This document shows positions 1 through 12,698 of a stretch of DNA of 64,000 bases, in pieces. The DNA comes from Phallus indusiatus. Lineage: Eukaryota > Basidiomycota > Agaricomycetes > Phallales > Phallaceae. The notes under the pieces are model-generated. The model saw only the letters and a program-made list of their open reading frames with translations. It did no database searches and was not told where the DNA came from. The DNA is taken from NCBI GenBank assembly GCA_027605045.1, contig JAQFWX010000018.1, positions 682,001 to 746,000 on the forward strand. The letters are read 5' to 3'. Made by a program: the position numbers and the translations under genes. Every line of letters begins with the position of its first letter. Within the stretch, counting starts at the first letter, position 1.

Positions 1-2734
1 GGTTTTATCATCGGCAGTCCTTTTCGTTGATAATAAACAAACCCTTCCACCTGCCTTGACGAACATTCTTGATTCCGATGCTTTTGGAGCCTCTTATTGG
101 AAGGTATTATAGTCCCCACACATTTATCTATGTATTTGAATAATTATCAGAGTCGAGGATACGCATTATTTACAGAGATTGATGATGGAGAAGGACAGGT
201 ATCATTCATATCTTCTCCTTCTCCCCGAACGGAAGTAGGTAGTCACCTTAACACATTTCGCACCTCCTAACACCTTCTAGGTCCACGTAAACCGCATGAA
301 AATCAAACTACATGCCTGCGCAGACACACTTTCAGCATTTACCGCTTTTATAGGTTCAATGACCAAGGAAGAGCATGTGTATGCCTTCATCTAATATTAT
401 CATGATCGATGCTTACTCTGAGCAGTGAAGTAGTTTCTAAACCTTCTCCTGTTCGTATTGATACTCCGCGGAACGAAAATCTCTTGGGTAAGATTCATAT
501 TCCAAGCTCACGACGGCTTCTGATATTTTGTCCAGCTTCTTTGGATGAAGAAGCATTCTCTCGACTACCCAGTCTGGGTCCAACTGCCGATATGATTAAT
601 GACGACTTGCCCACGAATCCTGATTATCTGGACGTATCTTATGGAACAGCTGGAGGGTTGAGAGAGATAGATGATAACGACTTGCTTGATTTTGAAAATG
701 AGCCCAAAATAAATGTCGGCGGCGTTATTTCTAATTTCGGCGGAGAGACAGTTCGTATGCTGAATGATAAGGGGATCACGATCATAGACCAATTTTTTGA
801 GAATATTGTTCCTGAACCAGCGGATGTGGACATGTGAGTCTTCTCCGGCTCTACGCTTGCTTGTTAATCAATTTGCTCCTTACAGGCCCGAGAGGTCGAG
901 AATTAGGATTCGAGCAGAAAATTGTGATTTGACATTCCTATTGTACGAAGGATACGATTGGTTATCCACCCGACAGTTGATTGAAGAAGAAATTAAACTC
1001 ATGAGACGACGGCTGTTGAAGATCAAGCAGCTTCTCGCCGAGGGGCAGAATCCGGATTATAGTATTGAAAATACCAACACCCTGTTATTCAATTCTGTGT
1101 CCATTGGTCTACTAGACGATTCTGACGACATGGAGCCACCCGCCTTGATTGCCGCAATTGACAGAACACTACAGGATGACGAAAACGCTAGTGAAAGCTC
1201 CTGGCAGTCTTTCACTTCGCCGCCGAACAATCCTTCCCAACCAACGCGCTCTCACGGTTCAAGGTTACTTCGTTCACGGAATGCCATCATTGAGTTCTGT
1301 TTTAGAGGAATACGGGCAGAAGTTGATGTTTTTGATCCCGCTCACGAGCTTCTTTCCAAAGTTCTCGTCGCTGCCAAAGATGTGGAGATTCTCGATCATG
1401 TTAAAACTTCTACGTGGAAGAAATTCTTATCCCAGCTCCGTGTTGATTTTCAAGGGAATTTCCGCCAAACGGATTCGGATATGGTTCGCGCTGAATTACG
1501 TCTCCTGCGTTCTGTACCCAACCCCGATATCGCTAGCAAAGAAGGTCGCTTTAGGGTAAGGCTCCGGCTCTATTAGTTTCATCGATGTCCTAACCTTAAT
1601 TTTTGTAGCTGAAAATCCTTCCCATAAAATTGAATGTCGATCAAGACGCTCTTGATTTTATGAAAAGATTTTTCAGTTTTCAGCCTTCGCCCAACACAGA
1701 TGATGTTGCCGAGCCTAACGCTGGGCTGTATTTCCGTTGAGCCCCTTCTTCTCAATATGTTTGCACCTTTTTAATGAGAGTATAGAACACGTCGAGGTGT
1801 TCCCAGTCGATCTCAAACTGGACTACAAACCAAAACGTGTTGATTATAGAGCCCTCCGTCAGGGCAAAACTATTGAGCTGATGAACTTTTTCCATTTCGA
1901 TGGCTCAGAAATTACTTTACGGCATATCACACTATCTGGAGTATTCCACTTTCACTTTCTCATTTTGTCCTATTCTGATTAGCATTCTCAGATCACTGGG
2001 TGGGGTCGTTTGTTTGAAACCCTCAATGATTTATGGACGCCAGATGTCAAAGCAAATCAATTGGCTGATATTATCTCGGGAGTTTCACCTATTCGATCCT
2101 TTGTTAATGTTGGCTCAGGTGTTGCGGACCTTGTTCTACTTCCAATTGCTCAGTATAAAAAGGACAAACGACTTGTACGCGGCGTTCAAAAGGGTACGGC
2201 GGCGTTCATGAAGAACACAGCAATGGAAGCTGTAAAATTGGGAGCTCGTTTGGCTACCGGCACTCAAGTAATTTTAGAACAAGCGGAGACAGTATTGGGT
2301 GGACAAGGACAATTTCGGCATGCGGTCACAACGGAAGCCCTGCAACTTCCTGACGACATTACCGATGAAACAGACATGGCAGAGCTGATTAGCAGATATG
2401 CGGACCAGCCGCAAAATGTCCGAGAAGGATTTCATTCTGCATACCGAAGTCTCAGCCGAAACTTCCACTCGGCTGCGCAAACGATTCTTGCTGTTCCTAT
2501 GGAGGTATACGAACGATCTGGCAATGAGGTATGTTTTCTGACTTGGACGTGTACTAATTCTCAAAACCATTTTCATAGGGGCCCGTACATGCCGTCGTTC
2601 GAGCTGTACCAATAGCCGTTTTGAAACCAATGATAGGAGCTAGTGAAGCGGTTAGCAAAGCCCTCTTTGGATTAAGGAACACTTTAGATCCAGAAGCAAG
2701 GCATGATAATGAGGCGAAATACAAGCACCGATAA
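1..2734 (+). CDS. ATG2: Autophagy-related protein 2, C-terminal part (5' end outside window)
   Basis: ATG2 is the rod-shaped lipid-transfer protein that bridges the ER and the growing phagophore and works with ATG9 and ATG18. Only the 3' part is here; the frame is already open at base 2, so the start lies upstream. Spliced exons give the family's conserved EGYDW segment followed by a basic helix (about 950-1020). The C-terminal ATG_C region starts with ITGWGRLFETLNDLW near 2000 and runs through GVADLVLLPIAQYKKD and GVQKGTAAFMKNTAMEAVKL. Short introns are visible, for example 835-885 with GTGAGT and TACAG ends. The last exon ends at TAA 2732-2734. No frame break was seen. Assignment to ATG2 is secure; internal exon edges are estimates. 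Confidence 0.93.
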
Positions 2735-2835
2735 TAATTAAAGCAGGATATCATATGTGCATATGTACTTTTAATAGTGTCATTTGATCATAACTAGACA
2801 ATCAACAACCACTTCCACCATGAATCTGCAGTGCG

Positions 2836-3637
2836 CTAATCGACCGCCATTGTCATTCTTTGTCCGGAGCCTTGTATTAGTGCCGACGGACGGGCAGATT
2901 TTGCAGGGATAGCCTCGCGAATCTTCTCCCTTTGCAATGAAAGAGGTTGAATAAGTTTGACTGACTCTCGAACTCCCATTTTCTTTGAGCGAGATGCCCG
3001 CAACTTCTCTCTGCTGGCAGCCATTCTATGATCACCAACAATTAGAATGGAACATATGAAAGAATAAACCATTTGAGTATACATACCGGTGCTTCCAGAA
3101 CATATGTTCCCTTCGTTTTTTGATTTCGGCGATTCGTTTCATTGCCTTAACCGTGGTCTTGACTAATTCACGATCGTAGCGAACAGGGACATTACGCCTC
3201 TTTTCAAATTCGAATGTCGAGTCCTTGAAAAGACAAAATAAACTACCCATTAACATTATTGTTAGTGATGCTTCACTTACAACGACCATTTCCTTTCCAG
3301 CTGCTTTTCGGAATGCCTTCGTCCATCTAACCTTTCTCGGGTTGCGTTTCATTCTAGAGAGCACTCATCGCATTGATTTGAAAAAATTAAATTGAGAGTG
3401 TACTCCTTACTTGAAGTTTTTGTTACATCTGGGATAAACATGAGCAAAGTTGGTAATATAACAGGGTATCAAACTCACTTGGAACTACAAAATCGGAATA
3501 CTTTTGCATCGTTTCTTACAAAGGCGGAGCCTAAAACCGGACGAAGTGATTAACTGTGATTGAGACACTTTTCAAGAATTCATACCATGTCCCGGATACA
3601 CGTTAGTTGAGCAAAAGTAGCATTTTTCAACCCGCAT
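2836..3637 (-). CDS. RLP24: Ribosome biogenesis protein RLP24 (L24e family)
   Basis: RLP24 is a nuclear pre-60S assembly factor that is later exchanged for ribosomal protein L24e in the cytoplasm. Reading exons on the minus strand gives a protein of about 173 residues that opens [18 protein letters not shown]. It carries the L24e zinc-binding cysteines (CYFC, then FCSSKCNKNF), the hallmark [20 protein letters not shown] and [17 protein letters not shown], then a basic helical tail. Four or more introns interrupt it, including GTATGAATTC after GGACATG and GTGAGT after TTCCAA. The start at 3635-3637 is the only ATG that gives the conserved N terminus. The tail after WKHR is longer than in plain L24e, which favours RLP24. 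NOP16, another 60S factor, lies at 32.9 kb. Confidence 0.93.
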
Positions 3638-3725
3638 AATGAAAGAACGCTCTTGGAATTGTCGTAAGGTGTATTAGAAGTAAAGGGACTTAGGTACGGA
3701 GTCAGGCCGAATTGGCATATGAACG

Positions 3726-4369
3726 TCACACATGTGACGACAGTGGCTCTTTCCTCGCAACAGCAAGACAGATATCTGCAAGTTCTTCCAGCCATATAAG
3801 TTCAATGCCATGATCAACGAGCTTCTTTGCACCCTCGCATGTTACAAAATCTGGCGGCTCCGATACTCCAATGAAACAGCGTCGAACATTAGCCTTGATG
3901 AGGGCGTCCGCACATGGGGGCAGACCTGATGTTCTGATTGAACAGGGCTCCTAGTTTTGGCCAAATTATTACCAGGATCGATGCTTAATAAAAAAAATTC
4001 AAACCATTGTGGTGTACACATCTGCGTTTTTTAATAACTCTTGGATTTGAGGCGGATCCTTACCGAAAAGTTGTACGAGAAAGGCCTCTGAGAGTGTATC
4101 AAGCTTGGAGAGCGCATTGGCCTCTGCATGCGTATTTCCAGGCAGTTCGCGAGAGTATCCCGCTGAGATCTTGACCGGGGGACTATCCAAATTTGGCCAG
4201 TGGGTCACGATCACACATCCCACTGAGAATGCTCCTGGAACGGCTTTGCATTTATGGGCTTCTTCTATGGCCTCTTCTAAGAATGAGAGATGTGTAGATC
4301 GTTCTGTCGCATTTAAGATAGATGGAAGTTTTCATCGCGCTCAAAATTACCTGTATCAGCGGCGGCCAT
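3726..4369 (-). CDS. Riboflavin-pathway deaminase of the Rib2 type, stand-alone
   Basis: This is a zinc-dependent cytidine-deaminase-fold protein of about 180 residues. It resembles the C-terminal deaminase domain of fungal Rib2, which deaminates the 2,5-diamino-ribitylamino-pyrimidinone phosphate in riboflavin synthesis. Visible motifs are the substrate/zinc segment GYSRELPGNTHAEANAL (His and catalytic Glu) and EPCSIRTSGLPPCADAL (two zinc cysteines). Three exons: the first is only 19 nt (ATGGCCGCCGCTGATACAG) and joins an exon reading ERSTHLSFLEEAIEEAHKCK; the intron before EPCS ends in ACTAG. There is no RluA-type pseudouridine synthase domain, which many fungal Rib2 proteins carry at the N terminus. 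The stop lies 88 bp upstream of the RLP24 start. Substrate is inferred from family resemblance. Confidence 0.85.
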
Positions 4370-4741
4370 TAGTGTGTAACAGGTGATGATGGCGGCGTAA
4401 GATATCCGCCAACCTGAAAGTTTGCTTGGCTTGTTGTAATGGTTGAGTTTGACTTCGACTCGATTAATATTCGGGGACACGAGATTCCCATTGACATAGC
4501 TGTTGTCGTCACATCTTGGTCACGTTACGACTGAGGGTTTACTTGCAGGAGAGTTTGAGGAGTCCTCTCAATTTCACCGACACATCATCCACACTGCCAA
4601 GAAATTATAAATGTGTGAATAATCCACGTCACACGATCAGAACGACTTCAATCAACAGAAAACAAAATAATGGCGTCCTATATGCTGTGCCAAATTACTT
4701 TGCTGGCATGTACATGGCACATGTGTGTTATCCAAGAGTAA
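4370..4741. other. Intergenic, deaminase 5' side and GLT1 3' side
   Basis: About 370 bp between the deaminase start and the GLT1 stop. It should hold the deaminase promoter and the GLT1 terminator. I see no conserved ORF, TATA box or RNA gene here; a plus-strand open frame at 4516-4758 has no protein-like features. Confidence 0.5.
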
Positions 4742-7700
4742 TTAGGCTTCGACCTTAATTTCCAGTTGATTAACTCCATCGACTATGTTGCTAGGAGGTG
4801 CAACGAAATGCTGAGGGAAAGGTGAGAATAGTCTGAAGCGGTATGAAACACTAACAACACTCACTCGTCGTTTGATCCCTCCTGCAATTGGTAAGCGGGT
4901 ATTTTGGCAAAGCCATGCATCAACTTCGGCAGCAGCCCCTCTTCCCTCACTGAATTAAGAACATTATTATCACCATATAGCATATAGATGATAAAGTCTT
5001 ACTTTATTCCCCAAACAATCAGTGATTGACCTCTTCGACAATCTCCCGCAGCAAATATACCATCAACGTTGGTCGAATATTTCTAGGTCGCAGTCAGTGC
5101 CTGCTCAAACGCTTATCAAACTGAAAAAGGAAGAACACCTACATTGCGAGGTGTTTGAATATTGGAGCGCGCATCTTGCTTGACACCCAACGCCTTCAAA
5201 AGTTCGTCCCTTGGACCCAAAAAGCCCAGGGCCAAAAGCACTAATTGAGCCGGGAAAAACTTCTCAGAGTCAGGCACTTCTTCCATTTTCCAGCGGCCTC
5301 CGCTGTCTTTGGTCCATTCGACTCTAACTAAAAGACGGTGTGAGTAAAGTTTTCTCTCTTCCAGGGGCAGTTTATACCAGTATTGACACCAGATAAATTT
5401 CCGTCATTATCTAAAACGAATTCTTTGGTCGAAATGCAGTATTCTCTAGGATCTAAAAATGTCATGTATATTTAGTTTAATCTTACAAGATTATCACCCA
5501 GCCCACTGACCGTTTCCAAAGTGAGCAGCGACTTCAGTGTGACCATAATCAGTACGGAAGATGCTGATAACCATCAGTAGGGTATATGAGCCATCAAGAG
5601 AACGGGATCTTACCGTGGCCATTGTGGCCAAGGATTATCATGTCCTCTGGAGACTGGTGGCTGGGGAAGAAGTTCAAAGTTAGTGACTGACTTCGCTCCG
5701 TGACGCATGGCTGTCCCAATGCAATCATTTCCAGTATCTCCTCCTCCAATCACTATGACATCTTTGCCTTTAGCGTTAATATAATTTCCATTCTTAAGCT
5801 CAGAATCCAGAAGGGATGCAGTATTCAACTAAAACAAGTATGTCATGATTCCGGCACTGGTGAGAGACAACTAAAATATACCTGAAGAAACTCCATTGCA
5901 AAATGAATTCCTTGTGCTTGTCGGTTTGTTATCTTCAAATCGCGAGGCCAAGTTGCGCCTGTGCAAATCACGACAGCATCATGGGCTTTCGCAAGTGTTT
6001 GAGCATCAACATCACCACCTATATTGGCGTTCGGAACAAAATGCTGATAGACAGTTAATTAACCGAAAGTATTCAATAATAAGATTTTACGTACGATGCC
6101 TTCGGCCGTCATCAAGTCGAGACGTCTTTGAACGATGGCTTTATCAAGTTTCATGCTATGCAACGAAATCAGTAAGTGTCTTAGAATCGAATGTTTCAGC
6201 TTACTTAGGAATGCCATACATCAACAAACCACCCATTCTGTCATTCCGATCGAAAACGGTTACGTGATGTCCTGCTTTATTTAGTTGATCGGCGCATGCT
6301 AGACCCGCAGGACCAGAGCCAATGATGGCGATCTTCTTGCCAGTCCGGAAGGCAGGGGGGTTCGGAGCCATCCAACCCATTTCAAAGCCCTAATAAAAAC
6401 TCAGATAAGGATCTCAGCTTTCTCTAAAAGAACATGCAATACTTTGTCAATGATGGCACATTCAATACTTTTGATTCCGACGGGCTGTTCATTGATACCT
6501 AATACGCATGCACCTTCACATGGAGCAGGACATACGCGCCCAGTAAATTCGGGGAAGTTATTCGTCAACAGCAAACGATTCAAAGCGTCTCGCCACTGCC
6601 CCTTGAAGACAAGATCGTTCCATTTAGGGATAATATTTGAAATAGGACATCCGGAATCTGATTGGCAAAAGGGCACGCCACAGTCCATGCAACGCGCGGT
6701 TTGAAATTTCAGCTCGGTTTCCGTCAAACGATGTGATATCTCCTTCCAGTCCTTGACACGCTTTCTTGGAGGTCGATAAGCCTCGCCCAGTCGTTTATAC
6801 TTCATAAATCCGCGCGTCTTATCCAACTTGGCTAGACGTTGTTTGCTGGTGGCTTCATCTACCATGGAATCCTCGAGGTCTAGAACGCTTGACTCATAGC
6901 TGTTTCGAGATTTCAAACTCGGAGTTAGAGATTCGTGAGCTGAATGTTTTAGATGAAGCACTTCTTCTAGATGCTCAGAAGCAAGATCGACCTGACTTGC
7001 GGTCCGTGACGGAATAAGATCGATAACACTGCTTCGTAATTTTTCTTCCTTTACTTTAGCGGCTTGTTCGGCCAATACTCGTTTGTAATCAAGAGGCATG
7101 ACACGGACGAACAAGGGGAGGAGATGGTGGAAATCATGCAAAACGCGATTAGCAACTTCTGAGCCAGTATAGTGGCGATGATCCTCGATAAGCCCCCGTA
7201 AAGCTGCGATCTCACGGGGATCCTCGACTTTGCCTAGTTCTACCATGCCCATGTTCACTTTAGATGCAAATGTGTGAGCGGTATCCAAAACATAAGCAAT
7301 ACCACCGCTCATTCCTGCAGCGAAATTCCTCCCAGTGGTTCCTAAGACGACAACGCGACCACCAGTCATGTATTCGCAACCGTGGTCGCCGCAACCTTCG
7401 ACGACAGCATTAGCACCAGAGTTTCGAACTGCAAAACGTTCCGCAGCGACACCACGAATAAATGCTTCCCCAGAAGTTGCTCCATACAAACAGACATTCC
7501 CAATGATAACGTTTTCTTCGGCTTTGAATTTCGAGTTTTTTGGTGGGTAAACAATTAAACGACCGCCAGATAAACCTTTGCCAACATAATCGTTTGCATC
7601 GCCCTCTAATTCAATGGTGATACCAGAAGCGAGGAAAGCGCCGCATGATTGACCTGCTGAACCTCTCATGCGGATATGAATAGTATCTTTGGGCAATCCT

Positions 7701-10700
7701 TCTTCTCCGTATAACTTAGAGACCCTATAAGACAAACTAGTACCCAGAGCTCTATCTGTATTGACGACGTCACAATCGATATGAACAGGGAGACCTTTAG
7801 TTAGTGCCGGTTCGGATTCATCAATAAATTTGTTGTCCAATCGAATATACAATTTGTGATCCTGAGGTCGAACACGATAGGTGGCGGCTCCAGGACGCAT
7901 TTGCCATGCGGATTTCAAAACAGCCGAGAGGTCGAGGTATTGGGTCTTGGGAGTGCGCAAGGAGTCGTCCACTCTCAGCATATCTGCTCTACCAACCATT
8001 TCGTTAATAGTCCGGAAACCTAATTTGGCCATAATTCCGCGTAGTTCTTCGGCAACATAGTAAAAGAAGTTGATAACCTGTTCAGGCTGACCAGCGAACT
8101 TGGCTCGCAGTTCAGGATCTTGAGTTGCGATACCGACAGGACAAGTATTCACTAGTATGGTTTAGATAGGAGAAGCGAGAGCACAATATTGGAATACTTA
8201 CAATGACACTTGCGCATCATGATGCACCCCATTGCAATTAACGGCGTTGTCGCAAAACCCCATTCTTCAGCCCCCAACAGACATGCTATAGCGACGTCGC
8301 GACCGGTACGAATCTGACCATCGGTCTGAACTATAACCCGACCTCTCAGATCATTCAAAACGAGCGTTTGATGCGTTTCAGCGAGCCCAAGTTCCCAAGG
8401 TAAACCAGCATATTTGATACCTGTCCATCGAGAAGCGCCGGTTCCGCCGTCATGCCCAGAGATCAGAATATGATCGGCCTTGGCTTTGGCCACGCCGCTT
8501 GCGACGATACCGACGCCAACCTCAGACACTAGCTTCACTGACACTCGAGAACGAGGGTTCGAACATTTGAGATCGTAAATCAACTGCTTTAGGTCCTCAA
8601 TAGAGTAGATATCATGGTGCGGAGGTGGAGAGATCAGCCCTACTCCAGCGGTTGAATGCCGAGTCCGGGCAATCGACGCGGAAACTTTATGACCAGGAAG
8701 TTCACCTCCTTCACCAGGTTTGGCACCTTGTGCCATTTTGATTTGCAGCTCATCGGCATCCGCGAGATAATTGGAGGTAACCCCAAACCGACCGGAGGCT
8801 ACCTGTTTGATAGCAGAGCGCATCGTGTCTCCGTTTGGAAGAATGTGGGAACGTTCGGCGTCTTCGCCACCTTCTCCAGTGTTAGATTTCCCTCCAAGTC
8901 GATTCATCGCGATAGCAAGAGTTGAATGAGCCTCCATTGAGATTGATCCATATGACATTGCACCCGTGACAAACCGACGAACAATTTCATTCCATGGCTC
9001 AACTTGTTCAATCGGGATCGGCGTTGCTTTCTCGTTATTGAAATCTAATAGTCCTCGCAGAGTAATGCTTTTGATTTGTTCATATGCGTTTCGAGAGTAA
9101 GCGTCGTACGCGGACTGGTTTTTCTCTCTGACAGCGTCCTGCAGGTGAGCAATGCCAACCGGGTCGTTGACATGCGCTTCTCCACCATCACGCCAGTGAT
9201 ATTCTCCAGACTCGGGCATACCAGGCGGTATAATAGTTTCCCTGGATGGCCAACCACGTTCATGGTATTCGAAGGCATCCATCGCTAATAGTTCGAAAGT
9301 GGCTCCTTGCACACGACTGGCAGTCCCAGTGAAACACTTGTCTACCACTTCGTTGTGCAAGCCAAGGGCCTCGAAAATTTGTGCACCCTTATAGGATTGA
9401 AGTGTCGATATACCCATTTTACTCATAACTTTGAGTATACCATCATCAGTGGCTTTGCGATAGTTTCGCATGAGTGTGGCGACGTCAGTTGCATCCTTGA
9501 CACTTTAATAACAATCAGTTGCTGTCACCCGGTACAATGAATGGCGCATATAGACTTACAGGCCTTCCCGGACAACTTTATGGATCACCTCCATGACAAG
9601 ATAAGGACAAATCCCATCAGCGCCGTAGCCGAGTAAAACACAGAGATGATGAACCTCACGGGCCTCACCAGTCTCTATCAGAAGTGCAGTTTTAGCTCGC
9701 TTCTTCTGTAGAACCAAGAAATGGTGGACGCCGCCGCAAGCGATCAGTGCGGAAAGAGGTACACGATCAGATCCTATGTTTCGATCGGATAGGATGATGA
9801 CTTTAATACCCTCGTCAACTGCTTGTTGGGCTTCAACACAGACCCTTTCGAGGGCACGTTTGTAACCCAGTAATCCTTCTGCCTTGGGAAACGTTATATC
9901 TATCGTCCTCGAAACCCAAGAGGAATATGCTAGCTTGAGATTTTTAAAGCACTCATTTCTTCCATAGTTAACACGGGCGATGGCAAAACAATACGATGAC
10001 ACTGTTCGGGTTTCATCTCTAAGAGATTTCCCTCGGGTCCAACATATGCCTCCAGAGACATAACAATGCTCTCTCGAATAGGATCGATAGGTGGATTGGT
10101 GACCTGGGCGAACAGCTGGCGGAAATAATCATAGACAAGACGAGGCTGCGTAGACATGCATGCCAAAGGAGCGTCATTGCCCATGGAGCCTAAAGCTTCC
10201 TTGGCACTCGTGACCATGGGCAGCATCAAAAGGACTAATTGTTCCACAGTATAGCCAAACGCCAAAAGAACTGGATCGGTACTGAGCGGAACGTCGTCGA
10301 TTACGGTATCAATGTTCTTCGTTCGCCGAACTCGTTTGACGATATTCGGCAGGCGAAGAAGATTGTTTTCTAACCAAGAAGCAAAGTTCTGTTTTCGAGC
10401 CGTCGTCAACTTGAGTTCCTTGTCGTCAACAATGCGGCCTTCAACCGTGTCGACGAGCAGCATTCTACCAGGTTTTAACCGGCCCTTCTGAACTATTGTC
10501 TCCGGCTCGATATAGATTACACCCACTTCTGAGGCGCAAACCATAATATCTTCGTTCGTTACGATGTACCGGCACGGTCGCAAGCCATTACGGTCCAAAT
10601 TTGCACCACAGTACCGTCCATCGCTGAAAGCAAACAATGCAGGACCGTCCCATGGTTCTTGCAAACATGCTGCCCAATTATAGAAAGCCACTTTTTCAGG

Positions 10701-11970
10701 CTCCATGTGCTCATTACCCTGCCAGGCCTCGGGAATGAGCATCATAATTGCCTCGGGAAGAGTAACGACTCCGTTGACCACAAGGAGCTCCAACACATTG
10801 TCAAATGCAGCTGAATCGGAGCCACCACCTTCAATAATGGGATATAATAAATCAAGCTCGTCGCCGAAATGCACCGAATGAAGCACCCCTTCACGAGCCC
10901 TCATCCAGTTTTTGTTTCCGCGGACGGTATTAATTTCACCTGTCAAGACGCGACAATTAGCTGAGTGTAACGGCCAACAACGGACTGAGATCAAAGGCAC
11001 CATTATGAGCTGCCCAACGCAGGGGTTGAGCTCTATCCCAGCTTGGAAAAGTATTCGTCGAAAACCGGGAGTGGACAAGAGCAAAGTGAGATGAATATAA
11101 AACGTGATTGAGATCGTGGTAATAATTGTAAACTTGAGGGGGAGACAATTGCCCTTTATAGACAATGTTTTTACTAGATAATGAGCACACGTAAAACCAT
11201 TTGGCTAAAGATCTTTATGATAAATGAACAATCGAAAATTCAGCACGGAATTGAAATATGGGTGTAGTAAGAGTAACCAACATAGTATGTGCTGCGTGTT
11301 TTCGGAGAACGTATAATTGTCTCTCAAAATGTTTCATGTCGAACGGTCCATCCTCGAAAATAGTTCCATCGCCATAATTCGAACGTAAGACAACGAAAGG
11401 TTGGTATATTGCAGGTTCCTTGCTTTTGGCTGCCGGTCCCAAAATAGTACCATCAGTCGGCACTTTTCGCCAACCGAGCACACGAAGTCCGAGGCCTTGA
11501 GCGATATTGGTGAAGACAAGTTGTTGGTCTTGTAATTGTGCTATGTCGGTAGGGTTGAAGAATATATTGCCAACGGCGTATTTACCAGGGTCAGGCAAAA
11601 TACAACCCAATTGTCTTTCAACCTCATGTTTGAAAAATTCATGAGGGATGTTAGTCATGACACCAGCACCATCACCATCACGACTGTCTGCACCAGTGGC
11701 ACCTCTGTGAGTCATAGCACAAAGGAGCTGGCGAGCATCTGAAACAATCTTATGGCTTGAAATGCCTTTGATCTGACATATGAAACCGACACCGCAGGAG
11801 TCGCGGTCGTTCTCATGGTCATATAGGCCTTGTTTAGCTGGAAGGGAGCCAGCCCATGTATCTGGGTCATATTTCACTCCATCGAGCCCCGCTGAATCCT
11901 TCGACTGTTGACTAGCCAAACACTCCGGAGGTAACAACTTGGAATCAACATAGCTCAGCTCAGATAGCAT
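4742..11970 (-). CDS. GLT1: Glutamate synthase (NAD(P)H-dependent GOGAT), fused large and small subunits
   Basis: GOGAT converts glutamine and 2-oxoglutarate to two glutamates and works with glutamine synthetase in ammonium assimilation. The gene fills over 7 kb with several introns. In order it shows: a class II amidotransferase domain with the N-terminal catalytic cysteine in [14 protein letters not shown] and [18 protein letters not shown]; the central domain; the FMN synthase domain with [26 protein letters not shown] and [12 protein letters not shown]; the beta-helix domain ([24 protein letters not shown]); a linker; then the small-subunit region with cysteine clusters ([23 protein letters not shown]) and FAD/NAD sites ([16 protein letters not shown]). 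The chosen ATG at 11968-11970 leaves about 60 residues before the catalytic cysteine, a propeptide as in the family. The frame stays open upstream to about 12081 but only from a TTG, so a longer N terminus through an extra exon is possible. Confidence 0.95.
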
Positions 11971-12698
11971 GAAAGTATTTGATACAATCGACGTATTAAA
12001 AAACAGATGAGAAGGGGCTGAAAAACGACGCGACTGGGAGGGAGTGCGTGGAGGAGTACAAGCAAGGCTCGAGCTAATCAAGCGCCAAGTCTGCTTTTAC
12101 GTAAAGGACTTTTAAAGGCCTTGGTCTCGGACTTGGATTCCGAAGGTCCCTGCACGATGGCGTTGCTCCATTGGCCCAAATATCGAAGAATGTCCAATTA
12201 ATTTCAAATAGCTGGCTTATAACGAGTGATTCATTTCATTCATTGGTGCCCTTTTTGACATTTGAATATTATTTCAAGTTCCGCGATTCGAAGCACTTTG
12301 AGACCGGACGTGGATCTGGCTCGGCGACATTGACTAAAATGTACAGTCCTGGGCTGCTCTGATTCGAATTCAAATATGTATTGTGGTGACGAGAATCGAT
12401 GCGATGTCCCTGAAACACGTGTCTGCTAATCATTATGATATGAAAATCCCTGAAGAATTCGAGTCGAAGGAAGCATCTAAATATCCAAAGCTTTAAGCCA
12501 GACTTTAAGTTGAGCCCAACCTATACATGACTCGCACATACTGAAACTACAGTGATGAATCGGATTTGATTCAATCCCGTCATAATCATTATCAACGCCG
12601 CCACTTGATCCTCTCACGGATAAAAGCGGATAAACTGGCGCAGAAGAGCAAGAACAAATCCTGTATATAGTAATCGGAGTTACATAAGCGCCGGCCAA
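11971..12698. other. Divergent intergenic region between GLT1 and LST8
   Basis: About 730 bp between two oppositely directed starts, so it probably holds both promoters. The GLT1-side 110 bp is still open in the GLT1 frame without an ATG and may be leader or part of an upstream exon. Two GGATAAA-like words near 12617-12631 lie about 75 bp from the LST8 ATG; their role is unknown. I see no further gene. Confidence 0.5.

Noticed and set aside
8656..8925. Plus-strand open frame opposite GLT1
   Set aside because: Lies wholly inside the conserved FMN domain of GLT1 on the other strand; a shadow frame.
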